Positions 49,040 to 62,220 of a DNA stretch of 64,000 bases are shown in pieces; position 1 is the first letter of the stretch; each line of letters opens with the position of its first letter. The notes under the pieces are model-generated. The model worked only from the letters and a program-made list of their open reading frames with translations, was not told where the DNA came from and ran no database searches. A program made the position numbers and the translations under genes. Where the stretch lies: contig CM059587.1 in NCBI GenBank assembly GCA_030407085.1, positions 71,723,001 to 71,787,000 on the forward strand, given 5' to 3'. Source of the DNA: Trichopria drosophilae. Its lineage: Eukaryota; Arthropoda; Insecta; Hymenoptera; Diapriidae.

Positions 49040-49640
49040 TCTCAATCTAAAACCGGAACCGGTTGATTCAGGTATCAAGCGCAGACAAAACGATCGCTTG
49101 CGCTTAATTGTTTCGCGTAAACAAACAATCTTTTATTCAAGTGCGAACAAGTATCCGCTAATGCTATTCACACTGCACGTTTCTAGTATACGCGCAAATC
49201 GAAATGTACTATCTGATCCCTTTTGTGTCGTGTACGCGTACGGCATCCACGATTGTCGTTCCTCAGGAATTTTCGAAATCGTCTAAATGTTCGTCTATCG
49301 GTATGTTCTGCATTTCCCTCACACGTAGGGGAATGCCCATTCATTTCCACAGGGTTGAAATTTCATTTGTGTGTGTGTATCTACATCATTAGTCTGGCTA
49401 TCGTCGGCGTGCGATAGTCGAATAAGTCAGGGGCTAGTCCTGTGTACCTTCCAACTCGGCTATTTGGATGTCATGGATCTGTGTGTATGTATAAATGTAA
49501 ATGTGTCTTACTTATACACGTCAGTGACAGATGTAGAGGGGGTTTACAGACGCCCTACTTCCATCCAATTCGTGCACGTCGGTCCGGTCGATGAGGAGGG
49601 CGCAAATTTAGTTTCTGGTGTTTCGATTTTAGACCTGTTA
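49040..49640. promoter_or_regulatory. CpG-richer islet with Grainyhead-type site
   Basis: CpG dinucleotides are frequent and four plus-strand frames overlap in different phases (49098-49664), which reflects base composition more than coding; none is recognisable. At its left edge AACCGGAACCGGTT (49051-49064) contains the canonical Grainyhead site AACCGGTT (49057-49064). It may be an enhancer or a noncoding exon. The islet lies about 240 bp left of the pogo-like element. Confidence 0.4.
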
Positions 49641-49876
49641 TACGAATTTTTTCTAGATCAATAATTATGTCACTTATAGTTGAGTCTCCAGATAAAACAT
49701 ATTTTTGGTTGAATATTAATACACTTTTTATTATTTAAATAAATAAGGATGTAATTTGTGTACCTGAGTTATTACTTGATGTAAATATTTGTTTCTAAGC
49801 TTTCGAATCATTAGAAAAATATCATTGAAGACAATGTCAAAAGTTGTTGTTTTGAAATTGACATGGTATGTTGGTC

Positions 49877-50243
49877 TACAGTGGGACCTGCGAAATTGAC
49901 GTCGTTCGTTCTGACGACCTCTAAAATTGACTGCACGTTGGGAAAACGAGCGAAGGGGAGGTGATAACTACTTTCCGTAATATTAACCTTACTTTCTTAA
50001 CCTCGATTCGTCAAATTTTTTATTTCGATCCATTGCTCATTTATCGTTAAAGTTAGTGACTGCAATAATTATTATTTTTTTAATTCTTGTATTTTTATTT
50101 TTATATAATATATCAAACTATTTCAGAGAAGAGTGGGGGAAAGCGTTTCCCTTATGGCAGCAAATTTCGAGGGCTTCCGTCGAGACAATTTGGCAAGCCG
50201 GTCAATTTGAAGGGGGACAATAAATTTCGCAGGTCCTACTGTA
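49877..50243. mobile_element. Pogo-like MITE with TA target duplication (363 bp)
   Basis: The TIRs are CAGTGGGACCTGCGAAATT (49879-49897) and, in reverse complement, CAGTAGGACCTGCGAAATT (50223-50241), identical at 18 of 19 positions. The element is bounded by TA on both sides (49877-49878 and 50242-50243). Similarity between arms continues, diverged, inward. CAG-starting TIRs with TA duplications are the signature of the pogo/Tigger branch of Tc1/mariner. There is no transposase frame; the 61-codon minus frame at 50123-50308 is a by-product. Confidence 0.88.
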
Positions 50244-53140
50244 TTATATTTTACGCTGAAAAATAAGTAGTTAGAGATGATATATTTAAGTAGTAACGTA
50301 CCCTCCAACTTTAATGCACCGGACTTTTGTAAAGTTAGTACCCTGAGAATAGGTATTATAACAGCGTCTAAACTCTAAAAATCGTGATACCAAAAGCGTA
50401 GTTATGATGGACAAAAGTATATCCATAATAACTATTCCCTGATAATATTTTATGAAAATACCATTAGATTGTTTATAACCTATATTAATAGGTATGTCCC
50501 TGAAGGCCATTTTTTTAATTGAACAAAGGGCAACTGAACCATAGTCGAGCTGTCGAAAGCGATATTTAACAAACTTTCAATCAGATTAATTTAGAAAATA
50601 GCGTTTTGCTATAATAACAGATCTTTTTGCAAAATGTATTTAATGTTTATCCTGTTTGCATTTTAAGTCAAATTAAAATAAATATTATTATTATTATTAT
50701 TATGAAGAATAGTAGTAGCCATTTAGAAAATTGGGATACGTCAGGTAGATAGATTAAACGTGAATTTAGTATTACTATATTATTTTATGAATTTTAATTT
50801 AGGAACTTTTATAGTCCTATTACATTAACGGCTATGATGAAATATATGCTAAATAACAACTGCTTTATTTATTCTCGATTTTTTAAAACGATTAAAAGCG
50901 ATTATATACTACGTTTATTATCAGAGCATATTATATGTTTATAAAACGTCTGACATATGCCACAATTATTATCAAAATATTAAATCTATTATTTCTCTTC
51001 CCAGAGTATAATGCAAAACATTTATTAAATGTTTAAAAATATCCTACGTATATTATCATCTCTTAACAAATTACGTGCATAATATTTAACCTTTAGACTA
51101 CGTTTAATAAATGTTATATTAAGACTTTTTCAGACGGACATCGAAACGAGAATTATACGTTATTTATAAATATTTTATATCCTAGATTTATACTATAAAT
51201 TAAACTATTCAGTTCTCATTAGGTGATCACATATTTTTATTTTCGTTATCGTACTATCACTTTCAGTTTTGAAATAATTTCTCGACCATTAATCGGTAAC
51301 GTTTTAATTCCAATTCATTTGAACTTAACCAGTGACATTTTCTACATTTATGTGTTTGCTGATTTAGATGTTATGCCGAATGAAATTGACAAATAGCACG
51401 TGCACGTTATTATCAAAACTAATTGTAATTAAAATGATAATCTATGATGTAATTAAAAATGTAGGTGATAGATAGTTAAAGAACACTTATCTACATTTTC
51501 ATAAACATAATATTGATAAAATATTTCAATACCTGTAGAATAATGTGATACTTTTTGCATAAGAAGAAATTTAAAACAAAATAAGACTTCAAAGATATTC
51601 AAACTGTTTTGATATCTCTTATATGAATAAAACATGTTATAATTCTTTTCTTTATATCAGAACAGAACTCTGAATATTTGTCAATACTTATTTAATGCGT
51701 TTGATAGAAGTATAAAAAAAATAAAGAAATTTAAATATAACAAAGCACTATATAAATCAACGCCATAAAACAAGAGCAAACCCATGAAATTTAATATTTT
51801 ACTGAGAAACCTATAAAAGTAAGTGATTGAATTATATTTCTTGCGTGATAAATATGGACGTCCTCTTTCAAATGCCATGATCAGAATCATCCGGAAATTT
51901 AAAAGAAAATAGTTATGATCAATGTTTAAAAATAAACCTGATTTTTTTACCTTTCTTCGCAGGAATCGTTTTTTTGACATTGAAAAGGGCAATGCTGACC
52001 ATTTTAAAACATATTAATCGCATCTTGTTGCTCAGCCCTTTCTTCTCCCTTAGGATTTTTTGCAAACAACAATATGGCGGTTTCAAGATGGCACCTGCAA
52101 AATGTAATTTTGCATTTTTTCGCACAATTATCGATTATTTGACCATGTAACGGTTGAAATCATGGATAATTGGGATGAAAATGTAATTATTATCATTTGT
52201 GACTACCTAATCTCATTATTATTCATTCGTAACCTCAAATTAGTTATATACAATGGGTTTTTATCGATTTTTTGTTTGATTTTCACTCAATTTTTGACTT
52301 TTACGTATCATTACGTAGGTGTGAAATTGAAAATTACTATATATGACTGTGGCCTAAAAATGGATGATAATAATTACTTTTTCATTCCAATATTCTCCAT
52401 GATTTCATCCATTACATGATCAAATAATCAATATTTGTGCCACAAAATGCAATACTACAACTTGCAGACCATATAGATGCTGCCATTTAGTTTTTAGAAA
52501 AAAAAAAGCTGACGAGACAAGAAATGGCTAAGCAAAAAGATGCGATTAGTATGTTTTGCATTACCCTTTTAAAAGCCAAAAATATCGATTCTTGCGAAGA
52601 AAGATCATAACATTTTGTTTTTAAGTCACCGGCTGATTCTGACTACGGCATTTGAAAAAGGTAGTCAAAATCGATAGATTTTGAGTAATTTCAATTTTTT
52701 TAACGCCGCTTGGAGCAAAAATTACAGCGTTGAACATTCTGTCCAAATTCCGGACGGGACTAAAAGTATATTAAGTAATGCTCGTTGCAGATTTCCTTAA
52801 TAGTAATTTCCGGAAGTGTATTTATACTGTCGTAATAGAAATTATTGTTATTATTTACTTACATGTATTAATATTGACAATGTCTATGAATATACTCGTA
52901 GCGCATAATTATTAAACACGAGAGTTGTTTCCAGGACATGACGCGGGGTTATTTGTGAACATTGTCAGAATATTCACATTTGGTTGTAAAGTTCTGTCTA
53001 ATATATTTAATGGGCAATATAGTTACATAATGCTTGAATACATTACATGCGATGTATCTCGTTTGTTCAAAACTTTACCATAAATGCTCGTAGACATTAT
53101 CAATAACACAGTCCAACAACAATTTTATGTTGCCTTATAA
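50244..53140. other. AT-rich spacer; (TTA)n tract
   Basis: A (TTA)n microsatellite lies at about 50684-50703, preceded by AATAAA on the plus strand, which could be a truncated non-LTR retrotransposon tail. The fragment 'AATATGGCGGTTTCAAGATGG' (trimmed) near 52070 belongs to the dispersed repeat. The minus-strand frames of 103 and 68 codons at 51681-52125 are not recognisable. Confidence 0.45.
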
Positions 53141-53141
53141 G

Positions 53142-53530
53142 TAATAATAATAATAATAATAATTTATTGACCCATATTTGAATTACATAAAATTCTTAAG
53201 GGTAGAGTACACAATTAAAGCGCAGATACTAAATTATACAAAGACGACCGCCGGAGACTACAAAAACATATACAATAAAACTATAAAACTAAAATGACGA
53301 ACGTTGACACTTAGTATATCGCAAGTAGAAATAAGAAAAAATAATAAGGAAATACTAGTAGACAAAAATGACAAGTGCAGTAGGGGTTAGTATTCTAAAA
53401 CGAAACGTCTTCTATTAAAACAGGACTTTACAAAATAAAACAGAACCTTGAGCGCATGCAGATCATCGGTGGTAATTAGGTATGTCATTATATTAGCTTC
53501 AGAACAATTCTTAATAAGGGCGTTTATTAA
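53142..53530 (-). mobile_element. Possible 5'-truncated non-LTR retrotransposon tail
   Basis: On the minus strand, AATAAA is followed by a (TTA)n run of about 22 bases (53142-53164 on plus), a form of 3' end seen in several arthropod LINE families. The adjoining 350 bp is a little less AT-rich than its surroundings and contains CpGs. No reverse-transcriptase frame is present, so the assignment rests on the tail alone. Confidence 0.3.
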
Positions 53531-53539
53531 TGGGCGTTA

Positions 53540-56500
53540 TAAGTAAGAGTCGATTTTGATAGAATTTTTGCTCCAGAATCTAAATATGACCTTCAAAATA
53601 TCCAATTGGCTGTAGTTTTTCAAGGTCAAAGGGGTAAAAAATCGTAAAATTTGGACATTTTTCACATCTATGCTACTGAATGCGACGCACAAAAAAGAAA
53701 GAAGGAAAAATGCTATTAAAACTGACTTTGCTATTAATACTGAATTTATTTTAGTGAATAATTTCATAACATTTTTTTTAGTCATTATTGAATAGTTTTA
53801 TAACAGCTTCAGAAAGTCCTATTATTACTAAATAACTAGAAAAACTTGTTAATGCTCAAAAAAGATCGATGTTTTCATGATCAAAGTCAACATAAAAATC
53901 TTTGTTAGTTTAACGCTTACTAAAATCTTTAACACCATAATAATCACGCATACTTATTATAATGAATATTTTGTTAGATATTTGGATGTGTGCAGTATTC
54001 AAATTCAAAAGTTTAACCATTTTTTATCCAATCCAATGTTTAACCAAATTATGATATGTTTTTATACAATGAAAGTCATTAAATATTGGTATATTTAGTA
54101 AAAGGATATAAATAATTATTCTTCCTACAACTTTAAGATTAGCATATTTACAGTCTTTTTTCGAATTTTAGCTACTAAATGACCACGATTATAGGTTGCG
54201 AAGGATAAAACAGTACGGAACTTTCTATTTATGGACGTAATAACTATACTTTAATTGATATTATCATAAATTTTCTCTAGTATAGTTTACTGTCGCTACA
54301 ATTGTTATGACCTCGTAGAACAATGATGTTTTGCTCATTGTTGTTTATTAGTATAATTTATATCCATTTAAAACATTCTGTTGTTTAATCCTTCTGAATT
54401 TGTTAGATTAAAAATTCATTGTGTTAATAATGAATCTGCAATGTAAAGAAAAATGAAATCAATAGAAATGTTATACTTTGAAACAAGTTATAATCTTGTT
54501 TATTAGTATTTGTTCTTATGTAATAAAAATAAGAGTAATCTAGACGAACATTTATAATTTAATTACATTAATTTTTGGTTAAAAATTGTTGTTTATTTTT
54601 TAATCTAAAACATTTTTGTAACTGTAAATCTCTTTTTATTACATGCGTGTTCCTAGACAGATTTCTTTCCAAACAGAGTTATTTTTCCAGTGAAACAGCT
54701 GCCGTTTCAAGCATTGATTTTTGTCCACATACTGGGTCGTATTCGGGTATTGTGATATTTAGATGAAATTTCAATTTATATGTGAAGAAGAGAAACTACA
54801 AAAGAATTTTAAAAAATCCAACCATTTTCCTTGTTAAAAGATGCATTCCGGGTTTAAAAAAAGCGAAAGTTTAATGTGAATTTTTTACTTTCCATGAGCT
54901 CCTTTTATAATCCCTCTAACTTGTATTACTGAATGTTTAAAAATGAAAAAACTAGATGTAAATATATTTTTTTGTTCTAACTAACAAATTAAGGGAGTTA
55001 TGATTCTTTACCTGGATTCCCCTTAAAAAATGCCGTCGCCTAAAAAAGGCTATCCTGCAACCATTTACTGAGTTCCTCTACTACAGTTTGTTGCATTGAC
55101 CTATTAAAACTTAGCTCTTTCGATTGGTGTAGTCAAAATTGTAATTTAAACGTTTTCTAAAAACAAAAAAGCGATAAAAAAACGAAAATTTGGAGTTTCT
55201 TTTTTTAATGAATGTTTATAATATGAATTTATGTCAAGGAAATTATTCCAGATTACGAATAAAATTGTCGAAAATTATAAGAGGATTTTTGTTTTTCGTC
55301 CAAAATGATCCTAACCTCTATAAAATATCATCATGGTCACTTACAGCATATATACACTTATATAAACGAAATGCCCAAGCCAGCACAAACTTTTCTGTGA
55401 ATACATTTTTTCTAAACAATTATTTTGAAAGTCATTCATTATTGCGACATTCTTTTACTGAATAACTTTCATATGTTTTAAAATACCGACCAATATATGA
55501 AAACTGTGATGAGTATTCTGTAAATCAATTTCTTTTGAAACCAGAGTTTTTTGTAATTTTTATGGGTTATATTGTTACCGCCACTTTCAATTTTAGAAAT
55601 TGAATGTCGTAATTTCTGAGACCAGAATTAGAGGTTAGGGTGATTTTCGACGGAAAATAAAAATCTTCTTAAAATCTTAATTTTATGTACATTTAGCAGG
55701 GATAATTTCTATCACATTTTTAATATGAAAAATATGCAAAAAATGAATTTCAAATCTCAATGTTTTTTTCGAAAGCAAAATTCGCCATTTTTTTCAGATG
55801 ACATTGAAATGCAATTTTTACAAGGTCAACTGAAAGAGCATACATGAAAATAGTACTTTCAAGTCAATATTAATCCAGATTCCTGCAAATTATAGTAACA
55901 AATATTTCGAAATTTGGAAGAAACCAATATTTTTTGTTAACCAAATTCAGAGAGTTAAACTTAAGAAGTTAACATTATTATCAAACGTTCATTATAAGCT
56001 ACATGCAAAATTACCATTGGAATTGTCAAAATTTGTTCTTTAATTGCATGCAGACTATATGTACATAATATCGCTGAATGTTGCAATTCTATTGATTAAA
56101 ATTTACACCAAAAAATAATCTTTCACAATTCTATAAAAAGTACAATATGGAGCTGTACAATATTACAATCACATGCTGAGCTTTTTCAAAACTTTAATAA
56201 TATTGATTATACAGATACATTTTTATATAACTTACTTTCTGTGTAAATTATTTTGCCTAAAATGATGAAATATAAAATCATTAACAAAAGATTTTTAACA
56301 TTTGTTTTTTGTTTATGGAAGTCAGAATAGATTTAGGTAGCGAAAAGTTTACAAGAAATTGTTAAATATCGCGTAGACGAGTTGTCAGACATTAAAAACG
56401 GTTTTAATGAACGGTTTGATGTCTTAAAGCAATGTAACATCTCCACATAACTTTTAAAACAAATAGGTATATCATGATTTCAAATCAGTGTGTTCAAAAA

Positions 56501-56770
56501 GTTTGATTTAGTCGCATTAATTATAGACAAAACTCGTGACGTACAATGTGTTATAATAGCTTAAATTTAAAGAATAATCATGAAATTTAGTAAAAAGAAA
56601 TGTAGAAACATTATTTTTGGAGGCTTATGCTTTTGGTTCGTATTTTTGTTGAAATCTTTTGATTAATTATGAATCCCTAGAAAAATGTTAAATATGCAAG
56701 TTGGATGATCCAACAAAGCGGATGGAGTTTACAAAACCCTTGCATTTGTCTGAACCTCCTTATTTTGAAT
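53540..56770. other. AT-rich spacer without a recognised gene
   Basis: Several frames of 60-90 codons occur, none with recognisable domains. Nothing else was seen. Confidence 0.5.
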
Positions 56771-56771
56771 G

Positions 56772-56850
56772 TTTGCGATGACTGATTACGAATTTGAAGT
56801 CACTTTACCTAAATTGAAAATGGTGGATCTCTGGGGTCATATTCGTATTT
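56772..56850 (+). repeat. AATGGCGG dispersed repeat, single copy
   Basis: 'GATGACTGATTACGAATTTG' is followed by 'TTGAAAATGGTGGATC', the same two landmarks in the same order as at 3.05 and 62.15 kb. Confidence 0.65.
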
Positions 56851-57189
56851 AGAAAATCTATAATTACCTAATTTAATGTCATTTAAGAATTCGGACAGTC
56901 ATTATGGATATTCCATTTTGGTTTTCAAAGATGACACATTTGTAAACAGTGAGCCCTAAATAGTTTTTCTCATAAATGTACTCTTTGGAGAGTAACTTCT
57001 ATGTAGGTATTTTAAAGCCCATCGCGAAGACCCATCGAATTCATTACATAATTGGGGAGTTGTGCAATAGGCACAGAATAATTTGAAGCGTTTGAGGCAC
57101 CAATTCTCGTCTGCAAGGCTGATTCGAACGCCTACAAATTATTTCTCATTTACCGGTTATGAAACCTAGAATATAATTTTAGTTTATGA

Positions 57190-57660
57190 ATGGGTTTTAT
57201 GAATGAAGGCTCTCGGCATGACAATACAAAAATTTTGACGTTCTTCATCTCACCGTACACGCGCTCCGTTACTCAAGCCAAATATTTTTCCCGGCGAGAG
57301 TATGCCCCAAGGCTCGTGTGCACCCCAATCGGGAATGGGGGAATCCTATATATTCCGGGTTGTGGGTGTACGTGTGTCTGGAAATAGTGAATGGACGTGA
57401 ACCGTAACGATCGGCGAAAGCTCGAAGCGACATTTTCCCATCCAAACCCCGCACCCCCCATTTTCCCCGTGACGGCCCACATTGTCGTTGGTCCTCCCGT
57501 CACCAATGCTTTCGACCTCAAGAGGAAAATCTTTCATCCTCTCATCCCGTAATTGATGCCGAAGGCAAATTTTTTGCTCCGATTTTATACTTCCGGTTCT
57601 CTTTACCGTCTTCCCCTTCTCGTTTCTTCCCTATATTTTCCTCTTTTTTTCTCTACAATT
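57190..57660. promoter_or_regulatory. CpG-richer islet followed by pyrimidine tract
   Basis: A GC- and CpG-rich segment (about 57240-57560) with overlapping open frames on both strands is followed on the plus strand by an extended T/C-rich tract (about 57585-57690). A TATATA occurs at about 57349-57355. Translations are unrecognised. It may be a regulatory element or a noncoding exon. I could not define splice sites. Confidence 0.35.
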
Positions 57661-58529
57661 CTAGAATTCCTCTATTTTTGTTTTTCTCTACATCCAAAAA
57701 CTACACGAATTCGTTAAATTTCAAAAAGTTTGACTGTAAAACTTTGTTTATTACTTTCTTATATTTATTGATTAAATCCGTAGGAATTTGTGGCATATTT
57801 TGTCGGTTTCGTACTGGTTCTGAATTGTTTACGAACATTTTGAACTGAAGTTAATACAACGTTTAATGAAATTTTCCAAGCTTATTGGTGGTTTAGGATG
57901 TGGTGTTGGCAGTCCAGTATGATAAAAGAATGTCAAGTTCTGAACCTTCTCGATGAGAATTTTAATCATTTACCTAGGTTGTGATAAAATACAATGTCAG
58001 TGTTCATAAACTTGCCATTTTTTAGTAATGGCGTAACCCATTGTTACTGTCCAATATGTTCAATACTGCAGCCGACTTCATGTAAAGTTCAATGATCAGT
58101 GTACAGATTATATCACTATGTAGAAGATGTCAGTGAGAGAATCCAAAATAGACTTAAAAATGAAAACATAAGACTGGTATGGATAAAAAAAAAACACTAA
58201 CTACTTGAATTGTATAACACATTAGAATAACAGCTAATATTGTTCATGTTTATGAGAAATTGGTTAGCATGATCACGATTTATGACTCACGTAACTATAT
58301 GTACACAGTCAGTTTTCCCCAAAGCTCAGAGGTTAGGTAAATTTGGGATGTAGTTTCTATATAAATGTAGCCATGTGACACATACATTTTAGTTTAAAGT
58401 GGAACCCCCTCATTCTGCTTCCCCGCTACTCCAGTTCCTCCCTAACTTTATCCCTATCTTTCCCTGACCATTAACCATTTGAAGCATACCTTTTTCTTTA
58501 TATGCAAAACAGCTGAAACTGGTTACTTA

Positions 58530-58665
58530 GGGGTCCGATCACAGATTTTTAACATTCAAAATGGTGGATCCAATATGGCGGGTAAAAATTAAACAAATGA
58601 TTTGATTGAGTCAATATTGAGGGAAAGATTTTTGGAATAGCTGATTGTGAATCTGCACTTAGATT
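58530..58665 (+). repeat. AATGGCGG dispersed repeat
   Basis: 'ACATTCAAAATGGTGGATCC' and 'AATATGGCGGG' (58552-58582) are followed about 55 bp later by 'AATAGCTGATTGTGAATCTG', so one full unit plus the start of the next is visible. Confidence 0.7.
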
Positions 58666-59809
58666 CTCAACATATTTTTTACTGCAGTAGTAATTTCGTT
58701 TCAGTAGTAGCATTAGTGATACTAAAGTCTAGTAAAGTGGGATAGTCCAGAATATACATATACATAGACGTTTGGATGTAAGTGGCTCCATAATATTTGT
58801 TCTAATATAAAGCGGTATTAGAACTCGTTTCTCCTAGAGTTATTCCAATTTACCTAAAAGCGATTTTCTTTTATCCCTTAGCATCAATTTATCGTTACGA
58901 CCTTAGTATTTGATAGTTGACGGTGATATTCTGCTATATTCTATAAAGAGCAGTTCCGCAATTTCACGAAACTTTAGACATGGAACTTTGATTGTTTGCC
59001 GCCAGATGTTACTCGTCTAATGTCAGATAAAATAATATATGAAACTTCCTTGCTTACCATGTGTGTGTATGTGCATCTTCGCACGTGTGTATAATAAATA
59101 TTCGGAGAAAGTAATAAAGAATAAATCAAAGAAAAAGTACACTTTCCCTTGAAGTAGTGTTAAACAAAATTGCAAGGTGTTACAAGTTATGTACAAACTG
59201 CGTAGTTTTCATTTGTCAGTATTAACAACCTGTAGAAAGCATTTCTAACTGAAGCAGCGACATAAAGTCGCGACAGAAAAGTTTTGCGACGTCCGTCATT
59301 TTAACATAAGTTTCATTTAGTTCAAGTAAACACTCAATAAACATATTATTAAATTTCAACATCGGTTTGTTCTAGTTGGGTATTGTTGATGAATTGTCCA
59401 CCTTGAATATTTAAGTATATTTTCTGTTTCAGGTCATTTAGTTAATGGCACCAATCATCCATACCTCATCTAAATTTTTGTCAGAATTTCTTTACGATAT
59501 ACATTTAGCATTTAAGATTATCTGAATTTGTTTACTTTGCTTATACAAAATTTGCATCTTTAGTGTTCTTCTCTAATGTAAACGTTAAACTGAAGGTTGG
59601 TATATATGTACAGCCATACCATCGCGCAACATCGATCGGTTACTTTCGGTTTAAGTAGATTATAGACGTCAATGTAGGGCCGGGAACAGACGTGATGTGC
59701 ATTTACAATTATTGACGCCTTAAATGATCGAAGCAAATTACGCTGTTATCATTTTTCCGATAGTCTTCATCTATACGTTTTTTTACTACAAAATACGATT
59801 TTCATCCCT

Positions 59810-60010
59810 TTAATGGAGTTTTTCAAATTCCTCGACTGCTTCTTCATTCAATATTTCCGTTGGGTGGATCCTCAGCCGCGTAAAGATCAACATTACAACT
59901 ATTATCGGAGAAGGAAATCTGGAGAAAACGTTACGGAAAAGGGGAATCAAGGGAAAACGTCGGTTAAGGGTGGGCCATATCGATTCTTCAATATCAAAAG
60001 ATGTCCCTTC
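59810..60010. other. Small GC-richer islet
   Basis: The region is locally richer in CpG and purines ('GGAGAAGGAAATCTGG', 'GGGGAATCAAGGG'). A 97-codon plus-strand frame spans 59813-60106; its translation shows no domain I recognise. Function unknown. Confidence 0.3.
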
Positions 60011-60019
60011 ATTTATCTT

Positions 60020-62140
60020 CCATCTCCTTTTTTTACCTCTTTCGGCTTATACTTTTTATGGGCAATTCCTTTCACAAGCCACTCCAACAGAGCAACCGTA
60101 TTATGAACGTCTGAGCTCTCTTTCGATAAAGATGTGAAATATAGAAAATGTTTCCAAGTAAAATTCAACGTTTTAGTTGCGTCAACTTTATCTTTGCGAT
60201 TTTATTGCGGAAGAAGAGTTCTATCGCGTAAAAATCGATTTTATAACCTCAAATACTTTTGGCAAGCTGCATTGGAAGCAATATATGCACTGTATTTTAT
60301 AAGGTATGCCAAGACATGACTGAAAAATCTTAAGGATTAATATTAGAATATGAAAACCAAGAAAAAGAATTGTTAAAAACTATAATTTTCGAATTTAAGA
60401 AATCGTATACGAAAAATTATTTTATGTAAAATGAACATTTCTTATACAGAATATTCATTTCAAGCAGACCACCTTAAATTTGGGGTTTGAAGTAACTTAC
60501 CCACTGGAGAAATATAAATGTTAAATAGAAGGGTGAACGTAATTTACTAAAATATAGCTTTTGTAATTTATATTTTAATAATAATATTTTAAATTATCTA
60601 AACTCTTTTTTTGGCACCTTCGACATCATACAAAAGGTCTAAGATGATCGTATTGATTCTTACTGTCAACACAAGAAGACTAATTAGAAAAAGGGTTTCC
60701 AAATAAATAAGTCCCCTGAGTAGAATGGTAGAGTATGCATTACAGGGGCCATCTCAGTAGGCCCTTCCTTATCATATAATAATATACAAACGAGAGGACT
60801 TCTAAGGTGGATGTCATTTATTATTCGATTTTTGTCGTAGAAAAAAAGCACTGCGCTACATTTCTACTGACAGTACTAGTTTCACATTATGAAAGCTATA
60901 TTCGTACAAATTTTTAAAAACTGCCCAGTCCCCAAATCTAAAAAAAGTGATATTAAAGTATAAATAAATTGTTGGAAATTATGAACAAAATTCATATTTT
61001 TATGCAAAAGCCTGTTGAAAAAACGTTGAAATCCTTGTACACAAACATTTGTTTATGATACATTTCTTCGGGTTTTTCAAACATAAAATAAAAAATAATG
61101 TAACCAGTTTTTAGAGTAAGAAATCAGCTCTTACCTCCAGCTTCATAACTTGATAATTCTTAAGGTGAACAGAAATACAGAGAAAAAGCATAATTATTAT
61201 TTTGTATATTTCATATCATGAAATTTACTAAAACTATGAATTATTTATAATGATGCCTTTATATTTCCTAATTACAAGGGGCTTACGCCGCAGATTTAAT
61301 CATGATTAACGTTACTAGGTAGGGCAATGTTCCTATCAGTTCCGATAACATTTGTTAAGATTGACTGAGGTACAACAGAACAGACGTACATACGAAATTA
61401 TCTGGTAGTTCGGATTCGGGGCTAAGACTGGTGCTCTATCCTGATTGATGTATTTCCTATTAGGTAATTCTTGGTGTCCATTAGGGGTTATTAAAGCGTT
61501 CTAAAAATATTTATTCCTGTTTCGATATGTACGCTCAGTACTAGATTACTTATTGTAATTAATACGGATTAAATAATGATGTGAAGTTTCTAGAGAGATT
61601 TTTATTTAATAATATAGAGATATACTATAATACTGTTTTTTTAATAAGTACTGAACTACTGAGCATTAATTATTCTTCATTAGTAAATTCGCGATCCAAA
61701 AGTTCGAAATTTCTTTGGAAAATTTTATGAATGACATACTTCTAGCGTTTTACTACACTACCAACAATGTGTAGAATTCAATTTTAGTACCACTTTGCCC
61801 GCAGTCACGCGAGAATCTCCTTAACCCGAAACTTAAAAATCGATCGTAAGACGTTAGAAACCTTAAAATATATAACATACTTTATCCGAGCTTAACTTGT
61901 AAGTTGTTTTTGATTTAACTGGAAATTATTGCAGTCATTTTCCCTAATCCCAACCTCGATACGTCGATTAACATCTCTACTTTCCTTTACTGCGTCTTTG
62001 AAGGAGCAAAATTGCGTCAAATTTTAAACCTGTGCTGCCAAGAATAAAATTGTCATATGCTATTTCTCTGAAAATCTTTTACCTTTTCGCGTATACAGTA
62101 AATGTTAAAAAGTGTCTTGGACCTAAATAGAATATGGACA
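60020..62140. other. AT-rich spacer without a recognised gene
   Basis: There is a short hairpin near 60745-60765 (GGGCC-type arms). Nothing else was recognised. Confidence 0.5.
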
Positions 62141-62149
62141 TTTAGGTTT

Positions 62150-62220
62150 TAAGGGAGCTGATTATGAATTCGAAGTCAAATGGCAAAATTCAAAATGGTG
62201 GATCAAATATTGGCGATTCA
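62150..62220 (+). repeat. AATGGCGG dispersed repeat, single copy
   Basis: 'GGGAGCTGATTATGAATTCG' is followed by 'ATTCAAAATGGTGGATCAAA' and 'TATTGGCGA', in the same order as other copies. Confidence 0.7.

Noticed and set aside
49098..49664. Four overlapping plus-strand frames
   Set aside because: Same explanation: different phases of one CpG-richer islet, none with a recognisable protein.
53142..53164. (TAA)n tract as proof of a LINE
   Set aside because: Microsatellites of this type also arise without retrotransposition and no reverse-transcriptase sequence is present; reported only as a low-confidence possibility.
57060..57145. Apparent tRNA B box (inverse of GATTCGAACGCC) with a nearby A-box-like word
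   Set aside because: On the strand where the B box reads correctly, the A-box-like word lies downstream of it, the wrong order for a tRNA or SINE promoter.
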